Shown piece by piece: positions 33,421 through 45,298 of a stretch of 64,000 nt of DNA. The notes below the pieces were generated by a model that was not told where the DNA came from, did no database searches, and saw only the letters and a list, made by a program, of their open reading frames with translations. The number at the start of each line of letters is the position of its first letter. The stretch's first letter is position 1. Made by a program: the position numbers and the translations under genes. The stretch lies in assembly GCA_946894095.1 (NCBI GenBank), contig OX335641.1:11922501-11986500 (forward strand). Reading direction: 5' to 3'. This stretch comes from Incurvaria masculella. Taxonomy: Eukaryota > Arthropoda > Insecta > Lepidoptera > Incurvariidae.

Positions 33421-33930
33421 AGTTCGAAAGCTCATGGGCGTCGTCGGGCACCTTGAGAGGTCCTCGCGTACGCCATGTGCCGCGCTTTACATAAAAAAAA
33501 ACTTGTTGTTTGATACTCAAAAGCAAGGCACGTGCCCAAATCGAATCCCCCTCCCTGCATTAAAACAACATAGGTCCAGCCTACAGTTCAACAATTGTAT
33601 GTATGATTGTAATTTACATTCGGTGCATTCGAAATACTACCCCAAAAACCTCGGAGACCGTGCGAACTACACTTAAATAACAGGGAAACAAAGCTGAAGA
33701 GAAATATATGTGGACGAGCCCTTAATCGCAATGAAATCCACAAACCCGTTAACTCCAAGAATCGGACGCGCAAAAAGCCACTACGCATCGCGTGTGCGGA
33801 GACGGCGCGCCCCGACATCCTGCAATTAGCGGGTATTACCGAAACGGCAGCGAGGACTTCAATCATTTCGTTGTACTTTTTCAACGATTCCTCGATGATT
33901 GACGCGGTCTTATCGAAACATAATATAGAC

Positions 33931-34475
33931 TAGGAGGTCGCGACAAAAATGGTAACGATAACGTAAACAGCTGAAACTGGGTTCACAGGATAAAGTCCAA
34001 CCCTCTGAAGCTAAATGTGTCAGTCTGCCTATTCCAAGTGGTTGCGTTAAGTAGATAACGTGCCTGAAAAAGTAGATATGGTGACAACAAATATATATTA
34101 TAAGGTAAATGTATGCAAATGACGAAGCATGAAAGTATCAGTACATACTTTGTTAGCAATAGAAAAACTGAACAAACATTTGATTGCATATCAAAATTAT
34201 AGGCGATTTAGGTCACAGATATAAATTTAGGTATATTTAAGTATTTAATTAAAAAATCGATTGGTTATTGTTGCATAATGAATAGGTATCAATGTTTCTA
34301 GAAAATCAATACATTCATCAGCAGGTACATTCCAACATCTATTTTATATAGCCAATCTAGATAACGCAACCACTTGGAACAGGCAGACCGACATATTTAG
34401 TATCAGAGATTCTAACCTGTGAACCAAAATTCAGCAATTTACCTTATCGTGACCAAAAATGTCGTGACCTCCCGG
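33931..34475 (+). mobile_element. MITE family 1, full copy
   Basis: About 545 bp with long imperfect terminal inverted repeats (left taggaggtcgcgacaaaaat, right ggtcacgataaggtaaa-type complement), each near 150 bp. No coding capacity. Confidence 0.75.
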
Positions 34476-34575
34476 AATAATACCTTCTTTGATCCGTTAC
34501 AAGAAGCTGCTCCCGTTTTTGCAACGGTTTTTTTCGTTGCATTTTATGCTTTGCTATTTTATGAGGTGAAAGAAC
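34239..34575 (+). repeat. 337-bp local duplicate S, source copy
   Basis: Here the segment is continuous with a full MITE on its left, which suggests this is the original. Confidence 0.8.
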
Positions 34576-36109
34576 CGTAAGTTGGATTGCACAATACAGC
34601 TCATTGGGAAAAATAAAGACGCTAGGCCGAGTCAACTTTTTAGTCTCACATAAATATACCTTCGATTATTTTTTTTAATAATGTGCAGTGAAACGCCTCG
34701 TTAAGTTCAAATGAACCACTGGACTAATAATTGCTCGTTGGTATTTTTATTGCACGATTGTATTGACTTAATGAATGTCCCTTTTCTTCCTACTGCTTCA
34801 CAGTTACACCCTTGTGAAACTAATTTCCCGAGAACAAACCGTTTTTACGAACCTACCCCCATTCGCGCCTAGCGAGTGAAAAACTGTGGGTGGTGAGACT
34901 CGTGGCAAATGTCGATGTCGGCGGGCGTTTTGCTGGCTTTGCACATCCTCAAGTGATCCAAATTCTATGGCAACGTTCGTATCCTTCGTGTTGGGGGTTA
35001 TCCGACCCGCGTAGCGTCTACGCACAACAAAAACGTGAAGACTGTGAGTGCCGTGCACGGAACCCTGGCGGAGACGGAAACCGAGGAGTCGAGAGGGCTG
35101 CAGACCACACTACGACACTGGTGAGTCCTCTCCTATCCTGCCTGTAGTCCGTTCCAGTCTGGTTGAAATTGATCAAAGTTTTTTTCTCTACAGTCCACTA
35201 ATCGAAGTAGGTATTTGGGTAGCGACCCATTTGCGGCTGACGCACCACACCATGCAACGATTTTTTAAAATGCTTTCATTCGCTTGCTAGTGTCAAACTC
35301 CATACGTTTCTTTTAGAAAACAACTTATGTGTTTCGGGATTATTTCGATTCTGGTAATTTTCGTATTTTTATTATATCTTCGCAAATGTGGGTACTTGGG
35401 TCAAATAAAAAATTTCTCTAATCACAACCTCATACCGGATCTCAAAATAAGAATAGTGCTTAAGTTAAAGTAACTTACTTACACACATACGGTTGTACTA
35501 TAATTTTGTCTTGTGCACAAGGATGTAAGATAGAGACGAGTATCCTTGAGGATGCCCAATCTTGGCAGTAAATCTATGCATTTCCCCGAAATTCCAATAA
35601 AAGTCCTTATAAACTATCTCCAACAGTGTTTGGCACTTAATAGCCATTTTGTCGCAAGGATACAGATAAATAAATCGTGGGCGCACACGAAATGATCCTT
35701 AAAAGGAGACATAAATTATATGGGGTCCTTTGTCGCACGGATCTAGACACGCGCCATGTAAAGGGTGTTAATGAAACTGCAGGGGGTGGGGTCAAATCTA
35801 CAACGTTTGAATTTAAATGCACAATTATTGTAACCAAATGCGTTCATCGCTAAGAATCGTTAACCTTTATAAAACTAGTCGATTTTATTTGGGCAAGGCC
35901 AGGTTCGTGGGACCCTTACTTGAAGAACACGTATGAAGAAAGTATGGTGTGATTGCACCGCATGGCCCCTAATTTCTCCGTGTCCACTTGAAAAACTTTA
36001 AGTGCTTAAACATTTTTTTAAGAGAATGTGGAAACTCTTGAATGGAATTTCATAACGCCATTTTCACTACCTCAACTTGAAAGCTCCTTTCCCAGAGAGG
36101 TAAGCAGAG

Positions 36110-36332
36110 CGCCATACGCTATACAGCATACTATTCCTACACACAGTTCCGCTGAGCGGCCTAGTAAGTGGCGCGGAGACTGGCCTAGCGTACCAGAGGT
36201 CTGGGTTCAATTCCTGGCCCCGACATGCACCCCATAAGCCCGCCTTTGCGCCCCACTTATGTTGTTTTTGCACTATACTTTCTTTTGTAAATTGTTTTTT
36301 TTTTGTGGCGTAATAAAGAATTTTAATTCAAT
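36110..36332 (+). mobile_element. tRNA-derived SINE of a second kind
   Basis: ggcctagcgtaccagaggtc followed by tgggttcaattcctggc carries a perfect B-box (ggttcaattcc) and an A-box-like upstream part; ends T-rich then aataaag. It lies directly upstream of another SINE. Confidence 0.6.
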
Positions 36333-36334
36333 CA

Positions 36335-36668
36335 ATCACTTTCTTTCTCTTTCTGAGTTCGATAAGTGCATTTCGTCACGAATGCGAACTGCTCCATGGT
36401 TCCGAATCCATGTAAAACTGTAGGTCCCCTTCCCCTACTAGGTGGTAGGGTTTAAGCTCGCCCGGGTTGATACCATCGCATTGGATGAAAATATGGTCGA
36501 AGCGGCAATTAAAAATTGTCCGTGTTTTCCATCCAGTTTAATGAAGCCGTGCTCATAAAGGGAAGATCCTGGCATGGCAACTAATTCCTTCGGGAATGTG
36601 GTGTATTGGGCTAATATCATAACGGTAATTGTGTGGTATTAGCCATCCATGTCAGGTTGCATAACAAT
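36335..36668 (+). mobile_element. SINE, tRNA-headed body type
   Basis: ctgagttcgataagtgcatt, tggttccgaatccatgtaaa, tggtcgaagcggcaatta, ending catgtcaggttgcataac. Confidence 0.7.
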
Positions 36669-36953
36669 TTTTCATACATGCTCTACGTGGCCGCCCGCTC
36701 ACGACAGTTCCACCCGCTTCCCATCTTTAAATCTGCTTCGTCATTATTCCGTCACTTATTCGTTTTAGATGTCCAAACAACCTCAACATACTCCCCTCGA
36801 TTCTCGTCATTTATATCTTCTATCATTTGTCAATGCTCTGTATACTATCGCGGAACTTGTCTGGAACACTCTCCTGAAACCTTCATTATTAATGAAAATA
36901 TGTATGTCTGTCTGTAGAGCGAAATAACAATAAAAAATGAAAAAATGTGGTCA

Positions 36954-37002
36954 GGGTGAATTCATCTTTCAAGTCCCCCTGACTTGAAAGATGAATTCGC
37001 CC
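36954..37002. repeat. 22-bp hairpin
   Basis: Arms 36954-36975 and 36981-37002 around a 5-nt C-rich loop, with one G-T pair. Confidence 0.88.
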
Positions 37003-37859
37003 AGTGGGGTGATAAGTCGAGGTCTAGTGAGGACAGGCTCCAATTCGATTACAATAATACAGCCTAGACCCAGCCCAATTACTTCCCTGGATCCGCCTTG
37101 GATGTGATCGTACCGTAGGGCGCTCCTTCATTTCTGCCCTACCCCTCAGGGTAAGCGGGGTGAAAGTATGTATGATATCTTAAATAGGTACCCGCGATCA
37201 ATCGGCCTTTCATGTGCATGGTATGGCCCCTCGTCATTAGAACTATAGCATTTTGGAACACATGTATTTTCTTAACGAAAAAAAAACAATACTTAAGCGA
37301 TGCCGGTTCTCACAGCTAATTCACCTAAGTCGATCAGACGTTAAAATGTTTGCCGTTGAAGTTGCTTTAACAAAACGCGCGCGGCAGAGCCTCAAAGAAG
37401 GAAACCCACAAAAGGACAAACCGAACACAATTTATGTCTCAATCTTCTTTATTGGCAATCAAATCTTATCACCAGATCTGTCGTACTTCCTGGGTAATGT
37501 ACGAGCTTAAGTAAATGAGTTCTGTGGACGGGGTAATAAACGAGATAGTCACCACCCGGAGTATTAGACAAGTGAGCACCTACAAAGTAATACGATGCGC
37601 AGGGACAACACCATAATACAGCGACCTGGCTAATTATATTGACCAATTTTATCGGAGATATTGAACAGGTTGCTCGGATATTGTTGGTGTTGAAATGGCA
37701 TAATTTTCGCTTTGAAAGCTGATTTTAAGGGTATATAGTTGCCACCTCTCCCAGATATTCGGGAGTCTCCCGTAGTCAGACCAGAAAAAATATTATTTCC
37801 TCCGTATCCCAAGAGTATTTAGTAATGTTAATTAGAGATTATGGAACGATATCTATTAA

Positions 37860-38020
37860 AAACATTGCGATCGGGGGATGGTAAATCACTCGCCAAGGGA
37901 ACAGACAAGTGATTGATTAAATCTGAAGTTTAGTTGCATTTCGTACCATGATAAATGACAAAATTCAGTTCACTTAAGAAATTCGACTAGTTAATTTACC
38001 GTGGTAACCCCTCAGATTTA
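37860..38020. mobile_element. MITE family 3 copy
   Basis: atggtaaatcactcgcc ... aagtgattgattaaatct ... ttaccgtggtaacccctc. Confidence 0.5.
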
Positions 38021-38200
38021 GATAATCATTAATAGATAATGAAGATAAACATTCAACAAAAATATCTATTTAGTAATCATCGAAAGTTCTCGGGGTATAA
38101 AATACTATTATTTCTCTATATCATAGTTTTAGAACGCGAGTTTGAATCCAGTGTGCATGCTACTTTTTCTTTCTTCCCGAGTTTTAAATGTTCATTTTCC

Positions 38201-38702
38201 TTAAGGTGGCCCAACCCGCTCATTTCCCCATACAAAAGGGGAAAGAAGATCACGCCTATATTTCTTGTCAGAGATCCAAAATTTTGCTCAATATAGCTTT
38301 ATTTGATTGAACTAGATGTCTGATGACCATTGGCATTGTAAAATTGTGTTTGGTTTCCAAGTTATAACGTCCGAAAGTTCGGATTTTTCGCGCGTTTTAT
38401 ACAATTACTTTGGAGGTGGATTACGCAATGATAAAGTAAGAACATCTTAAAAAGATTAGTCATCAGACATAACTTATTTAATCAAGATTTATGATCTATT
38501 TGGTTTTTGTTCGATTTATTACTACAGCGGTCGTGGTTTACTTTTAGCTATAAGTCGTTTTGAAAATAAAATTTTCGTAAATCTTACCAAATCATACACT
38601 ATGCACATTGTCTTTTTTGTGGACAGGTTGCATCTTCCTCATAACGGAGCCTGTCTTATTCTTAGAAACAGAGAAGTTTCCAGAGCGCAACAGCACGGTT
38701 TG
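38201..38702 (+). mobile_element. MITE family 2, right end missing
   Basis: Starts ttaaggtggcccaacccgct; the sequence stops matching after agcacggttt. Confidence 0.7.
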
Positions 38703-39309
38703 AACTCATGGTACCCTGCAGGTTCCAAATATTATGGAAATCTTTGGTAGGTTCCCTTACATAGTTACTAGGTGGCAGTGTTATCTCGCCCGGATTAATG
38801 AGACTGTAACTGAAACTGTTAGCACGAACGTTAATATTTCTACAAGGCAGCAATTATGTCTCCAGTGCGTTAGAATAAAAAAATGTAGCACCCACGGCCA
38901 CTCTATGAAGCCTCAGGTAATGGGATGGATGCAAACAAAAATACGATAAAGATTAACACTTTTCCATGTAATAGAATTAATTAAGCGCGTTCGCGTCAGA
39001 TTCGATTTGTCCACTGCATTTCACGTTTAATTTGTATTTACGTACGCATTGGAAGCTGCAGTCAGCCACCTAAATATCATTTGTCCGGTGGTCCATTAAA
39101 TGGCGACCGACGACGGACAAGCAGCGGTTTGTTCCTATGTTGGCACATAAATTTTCGAAAATGGAATCCACGCCCGCCCCGCCGGTAGAGCAACGCAACT
39201 CGAAAAGGTTCAACAGGATTACATTTGTTTCGTAGATTTTTAGGACTGTTTTGTATTAAACCAAGGTTGTGGGTACGCGGTGAATAGTTTTAATAGTTTT
39301 TTGGAAAAC

Positions 39310-40225
39310 GTTGTTGTGCGGCCGGGCTATCGCGAAAGCATTTGACCGGGTCTGGCACAAGGCACTCTGCCCTCTTATGGCCTTCCACCCGAGCTGTGTG
39401 ACTGGATCGTCGACTTCTTGCATGCCTTCCTTTTTAGACTCGAAGAGACCCTGGAAAAAGTTTCCGGATGGGGTCTCCAGAATCTCGGCGAGTTTAACGC
39501 GAGCAAGACACAGGCGTGCGTATTCAGTGCGAAGCGTACTCCGTTCAATGTGGCTCCGACCTTCCAGGGAACAACTCTGTACATTGACGACCACTTAGGG
39601 ATTCGACCTGACGCATGTCCTTATTTACGGACGCCATATCGATGATAAAGCCAAGCTCGCCTCTAAAAAGCTGGGATTCCTCAACAGGGAGGGTCAGTAT
39701 TTCACTCCTGACCAAAAACTGCTCCTTTACAAGGCGCATATAGGGTATTGCGTGGAGTATTGTTCGCATATGTGGGACGGCTCAGCTAAACACCTGCTTG
39801 GCTCCCTGGACTCGATACAGCGTCGGGCCGTGCGTCTCGTCGACGATCCCGAAGTGTCCCTGAATTTAGAGCCCCTTCAACTCCGAAGGGATGTAGGGTC
39901 TCTCTCTCTGTATTCTATCGTCTTTACCATCGACAATGCTCGTCGATGCTGCATAACGCTGTACCTCCGTCCCCTTTCTACCTTAGTTCAACGCGGAACA
40001 GGGAGAAAATGCACATATTTACTATCGACACTCCAAAAATAAGAACCCACCGATCTTGTAGATCCTTCATCTATAGGGTCGGAAAACTATGGAATGAACT
40101 CCTTTCCGAGATATATCCCCCAAAGTACAAACTGGGGTCATTCAAACATGGTGTGAAGAAGCACCTGGGAAGGATTTATTATTTTTTCCGTACAATACCA
40201 TTAACATACTGGACATACTGAACCA
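39310..40225 (+). pseudogene. Non-LTR retrotransposon reverse-transcriptase relic
   Basis: Frameshifted fragments of a jockey/CR1-type LINE: AKAFDRVWHKAL, LEKVSGWGLQNLGEFNASK, ASKKLGFLNREGQYF, VEYCSHMWDGSAKHLLGSLD, IQRRAVRLVDDP, and the C-terminal FIYRVGKLWNELL then FKHGVKKHLGR. Several frames are needed, so it is dead. Confidence 0.85.
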
Positions 40226-40990
40226 ACCCAGAAATTATGGGCATGTTTTTTGTACAACACAGGTATACGCACAACACAGGTGCAAAGATACACGGCACAG
40301 CACTCTTCCTCGAAGCCAATACCCAAAAAGCATATGATGTAAATCAGGCATGTCTCGATGTAAATTTGTCCCATAGAGCGACCCATTAAATCCTCAGTTT
40401 GAGCAGCTTCTTCGGCAACACAAATATTTGTACAAAAGGGTCAACTGCCGACGCGTCACCCGCGGGATTTATCGTGCCATGAACACATTGAGTTATGGCG
40501 GCGGCACGCCGGGCGGGACACGGCCGCCGCGCCGCTTTGTTGGCTACAAGAGCATGTTAAACGAATTTGTTCAAATATTATCCGAAGACACTCTAAAGAG
40601 GTGTGAATTTTGGAATTCGAACCGATAAATGTTGAGTGAATAAAGTAATTTAGTATTCATTTGAACAATATAGAAACCAATTCCAAACGCTACACAACAA
40701 TTGTGAGCCAAACGAAACACTGAGCCATAATTGTTGAAAAATCATGGGTTGACTAGAAGAAATAAAGTTTTATTATTGTTTTTATTGGTTTTCTGTAACT
40801 TTTTTATATGCTGCACAATAGATAATAACATACGAAACCAGCGATTAAAATAGACTGTAAATATGAGAAGACGGAAATTTGCTTTCATAAAAATAAATTA
40901 GTGAATAAAGGATGCATTTGGAAAATAGTGTAGGTGCCATGGAAATCGTCGATCTCCGTGATAGGTATAAAGAGAAAAGGGTCTCATATT

Positions 40991-41540
40991 CCGGGAGGTC
41001 ACGACATTTTTGGTCACGATAAGGTAAATGGCTGACCCTGGGTTCACATGTTAGAGACCAACCTTCCGATGCTAAATAAGTCAGTCTGCCTGCGCCGTGG
41101 TTGCGTTATCTAGATTGGCTATATAAAATAGAAGTTGGTATGTACCTTCTGATGAATATGCTGATGGTTTTGGAATATTGATACCCAATAATTATACAAC
41201 AATAACCAGTCGGTTTTTCAATTAAATACTTAAATATACGTATAAATATATCTGTAACCTAAATCGCCTGTAACTACGAAATGCAAACAAGGATTTGTTC
41301 AGTTTTGGTATTACTAAGTAAGTATGTACTGATACATTCATGCTGCATTATTTGCAGCCATTTACCTTTTCATATATTTTTGTTGTAACGATAACTAATT
41401 TTTCAGGCGCATTATCTAGGGAACGCAACCACTTGGCACAGGCAGACTGACACATTTAGCTTCAGAGGGTTGGTCTTTATCCTCTGAACCCAGTTTCAGC
41501 CATTTACGTTATCGTTACCATTTTTGTCGCGACCTCCTAG
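40991..41540 (-). mobile_element. MITE family 1, full copy
   Basis: Same element in the opposite orientation: starts ccgggaggtcacgacattt and ends gtcgcgacctcctag. Confidence 0.75.
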
Positions 41541-43006
41541 TCTATCACCATGGCGGCTGTGCACGGCGCAACTAGTTCTGTGCAAATCGCAGATTATGCC
41601 GGAGATAGAATACTAAAAAAAAATTAAGGTATTTTGCATTTACATCCCTTATTCCTCCCCACCCAACAGATAGATATACGGAGCATTCGCAAACAACGAT
41701 CAGAGCAACCTTTTGTGCCACGGAGAACACACCGTTTCTAAAATTGCTTTTCTGTCGACCCGCCAGGTTGTGAAAATGTCTGCCGGCGACTGCCTTTCCT
41801 TACACCGTCAGCGGAACCTACAGAAATCTGAATACACTCAGATTCTGTGGCTGAACCTCGCTGAGAGTGGTATCGCGAGGAACATCGGAGGGCGGTGGAT
41901 TGGCTGTCAAGCTAGTTTATTTGTGCCCCGTCTTAAGGAGACGATCAGTAGTGCGATGACGAAGCGCGACATGAGGTGTGGGTGCCGCACCTACCCCAAA
42001 TTGACGGCTTTCGAGTACAAAATATGTCAGTTTAGGGTACTAATCGCACCCCTACGTCTTATTTCGCGCTTCGTATTCGCACTGCGTTTGCCGGTGATTC
42101 CATTTCGTAAACGCAATAGCTGTCATATACAACCAACCTCCCCCGTTTCGTGCTTCGTAATCGCACTGCAGATGGGCAACCTTTCATATAAAAAATATAT
42201 ATGATGAGACGGCAAGACCTACTGAGCTATAGCCCCCACTGGCGTTTCGGCGTCGTTGCGTCGCTGGTAATTTGTTTTTATGTGTCTCAACATAAATTGC
42301 TAATACCACACCAACCTTTAGTAGTGAAGATTTGAACTCAGACCTCTAATATGCAAAGCAAGTCCCCGTGCCATTAGTAGTCGCCGCCGTAGAATAGTGT
42401 GCGAAAACGTAAAATGTATTTTTCACAGTGCCTTCAAACACCGCTTGCTCAAGTTATTCTGATGCGCACTGTACAAACACAGAGATGAAAATAAATTGCA
42501 GCGCCGCGCAAGCGTTCATCTCTCGTTTCTTTTTTTCGTTATTCTAGTTCAGCCTAGCAGCGTAGCGAAGTAGGCGGTGTTCACAGGATCCGATGATTAA
42601 CTGATCCCGCGATAAATACGGGTGTTAGGAGCTACGCCATTCTCGCACCCTTTGTGGCCGCCGGCGCCGAGGATCGGACACCTACTGCGTTATACACTAT
42701 TACTTATTCTGTGTTTACACTGTCACACATATGGAAAGTGAGCTGTCTTCCAATTCAATCTACTCCGCCCGATTGCTAGGGTATGCCGAACGGAATCGGA
42801 GGATTCCTCTTTTCCAGAATCCGTCGAGCATACCATCTCAGAACATACCCTCTGCAATGTTTCGTGGAGAATACTGTGTCGTCGAAATGTTGTAATTCGT
42901 ACGGAATAACCTAAGTAAGGAAGGAACTCCATGCGGTTCACTAAAAGTGACGTGTTTGAACATTGATTAACTCAGCCGTCTCTTCGTGCAATCGGGACTT
43001 AGTCTT

Positions 43007-43370
43007 GGTAGCTCAGTGGTGCGACTCGTTGCGGTTCGATAAGCTGAATGAAGCAACTCTAAGCGCAGATGGGTTTTAGATGGGTGACTGTTTTCGACCG
43101 TTGAGGCTGGCCATGGTTCAGATTCCACGTAAAACTGTAGGTCCCGTTACAACTTACAGGTATAGGGTTAATACCGCTCGGGTTGGTACTATCGCATTGA
43201 ATGACAGATGGTCGAAGCGGCAATGAATATTGTTCGTGTTTTACATGCAGTTAAATGTGGCCGAGCAACATAAGGAAGGTCCTGGCATGGCACCTAGTTT
43301 CCATGTGGTATAGCTAATATCATGACGGTCGAATTGGTATTTGGTATACTTGCCCACTTACATAAAAACA
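43007..43370 (+). mobile_element. SINE with 5S-rRNA-like head
   Basis: gaagcaactctaagcgcag and tagatgggtgac in the head; the body has gatggtcgaagcggcaatg; near full length. Confidence 0.75.
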
Positions 43371-44277
43371 TTATATATGAGGTAAAACAGAAGGAAAAAA
43401 ATGTGGCAATTTTTGTAAATCAGGATTTTTTTCAATTAATTAATCATTATTCTTTTATAAGCATTTTGATCCATGTTTTTATAGGCGTATATCATGGATA
43501 TAAGTTAAATTATTCAAAAAATAAAAGCGTGCAGACACAGCACTCAGCTGATTTATTGAATGTGCAGAATTTCAGAACAATATTTCTTGATTTGACTAAG
43601 GAAACAGGCACGAGCCATTGTATGGAACTGGATCACCTAATTATCCTCATAAAACTCGATACAATTTGCCCATTCAGTACGTTATATCAACATTTACATA
43701 CATTTCAGAAAATATTTCTGGCGAGATAGGAAAGCATTTTCTTTCAAATAATGGAAGTAAGAACATCATAAAACCTAAAAAACCAACAATAGAAGGGTTT
43801 AAGCCCGTTCATAATGTATTTTAATTGAGAGCTAAAGGAAAATGAAACTTTAGTAAAAACTGTTTGTAAATATTTTCGATCCAAAAAAGGTAAATATGCG
43901 GCCTATATTATTTCAGTATCGTATCGACATCTCAATACTTTATTACAGCGAAAATTAGGCCAAGATCTTTCGACAAACATAAATTGCCAAACAAAAGCTC
44001 ACGCTTCATACTTTGTCGCCACGAGAGGAATTTTCAAAGAGTGTAAACTGTCACACAAAGTTAAACACACGCTACATACGCCCTCGCAGAAAATCCGCAT
44101 TGTTGAATTTCGCATAGAGTTGGATGTACGAGTTGTTGTTATCCGTAAATCCATCCAACGTCAGTTCGTTCGTTCGTGCGCCTGTGAGAGGGATGACATG
44201 ACGTCGCGCGTCTCCGCACCACAGACGACGCGCAAACGTCAAAACATTGTACTCAGCTTTACGACGAAATAGTGCAC

Positions 44278-44827
44278 TTAAGGCGGCCCAACCCGGCGGG
44301 CCCAACTCATTCGCGGGCAGGGTACAAAACCGTGCTGTTGCGCTCTGGGACCTTCTCTATTTCAAAGAATAAGACAGGCTCCGTGATGAGGAAGATGCAA
44401 CATGTCCACAAAAAAGACAATGTGCTTAGTGTATGATTTGGTAAGATTTACGAAAATTTTAATTTAAAAACGACTTATAGCTAAAAGTAAACCACGACCG
44501 CTGTAGTCAAAAATCTAACAAAAACCAAATAGATCATAAATCTTGATTAAATAAGCTATGTCTGATGACTAATCTTTTTACGATGTTCTTACTTTATCAT
44601 TGCGTAATCCACCTCCAAAGTTATTGTATAAAACGCGCGAAAAATTTGAACTTTCGGACCTTATAACTTAGAAACCAAACACAATGGTACAATGCCAATG
44701 GTCATCAGACATCTAATTCTAATAAATAAAGCTATTTTGAGCAAAATTTTGGATCTCTGACAAGAAATATGGGCGTGATCTTCTTTCCCCTTTTGTATGG
44801 GGAGATGAGCGGGATGGGCCACCTTAA
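44278..44827 (-). mobile_element. MITE family 2, full copy, reverse
   Basis: ttaaggcggcccaacccggc at the left and gatgggccaccttaaaa at the right. Confidence 0.72.
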
Positions 44828-44828
44828 A

Positions 44829-45298
44829 ATGTTGCTCAAAATAGCTTTATTTGATCGAACTAGATGTCTGATGACCATTGGCATTGTAAAATTGTGTTTG
44901 GTTTCTAAGTTATAAGGTCCGAAAACTCGCATTTTTCGCGCTTTTATACAATAACTTTGAAGGTGGATCACGCAATGATAAAGTAAGAACATCTTAAAAA
45001 GATTAGCCATCAGACATAGCTTATTTAATCAAGATTTATAATCTATTTGGTTTGTGTTCGATTTTTTACTACAGCGGTCGTGGTTTACTTTTAGCTATAA
45101 GTCGTTTTGAAATTAAAATTTTCGTAAATCTTACCAAATCATACACTATGCACATTGTCTTTTTTGTGGACATGTTGCATCTTCCTCATCACGGAGCCTG
45201 TCTTATTCTTTGAAACAGAGAAGGTCTCAGAGCGTAACAGCACGGTTTTGTACCGTGCCCGCGAATGAGTTAGGCCCGCCGGGTTGGGCCGCCTTAAA
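44829..45298 (+). mobile_element. MITE family 2, left end missing
   Basis: Follows the previous copy directly in inverted orientation and ends gggttgggccgccttaaa. Confidence 0.7.

Noticed and set aside
36150..36230. Possible tRNA gene
   Set aside because: It has a good B-box but no complete cloverleaf and is followed by SINE-type sequence, so it is called a tRNA-derived SINE.
41713..42204. 163-residue plus-strand open frame
   Set aside because: No recognisable domain, no splice or start context, and it ends in low-complexity repeat text; likely chance or repeat-derived.
43322..43729. 135-residue plus-strand open frame
   Set aside because: It starts inside the tail of a SINE and matches nothing I recognise.
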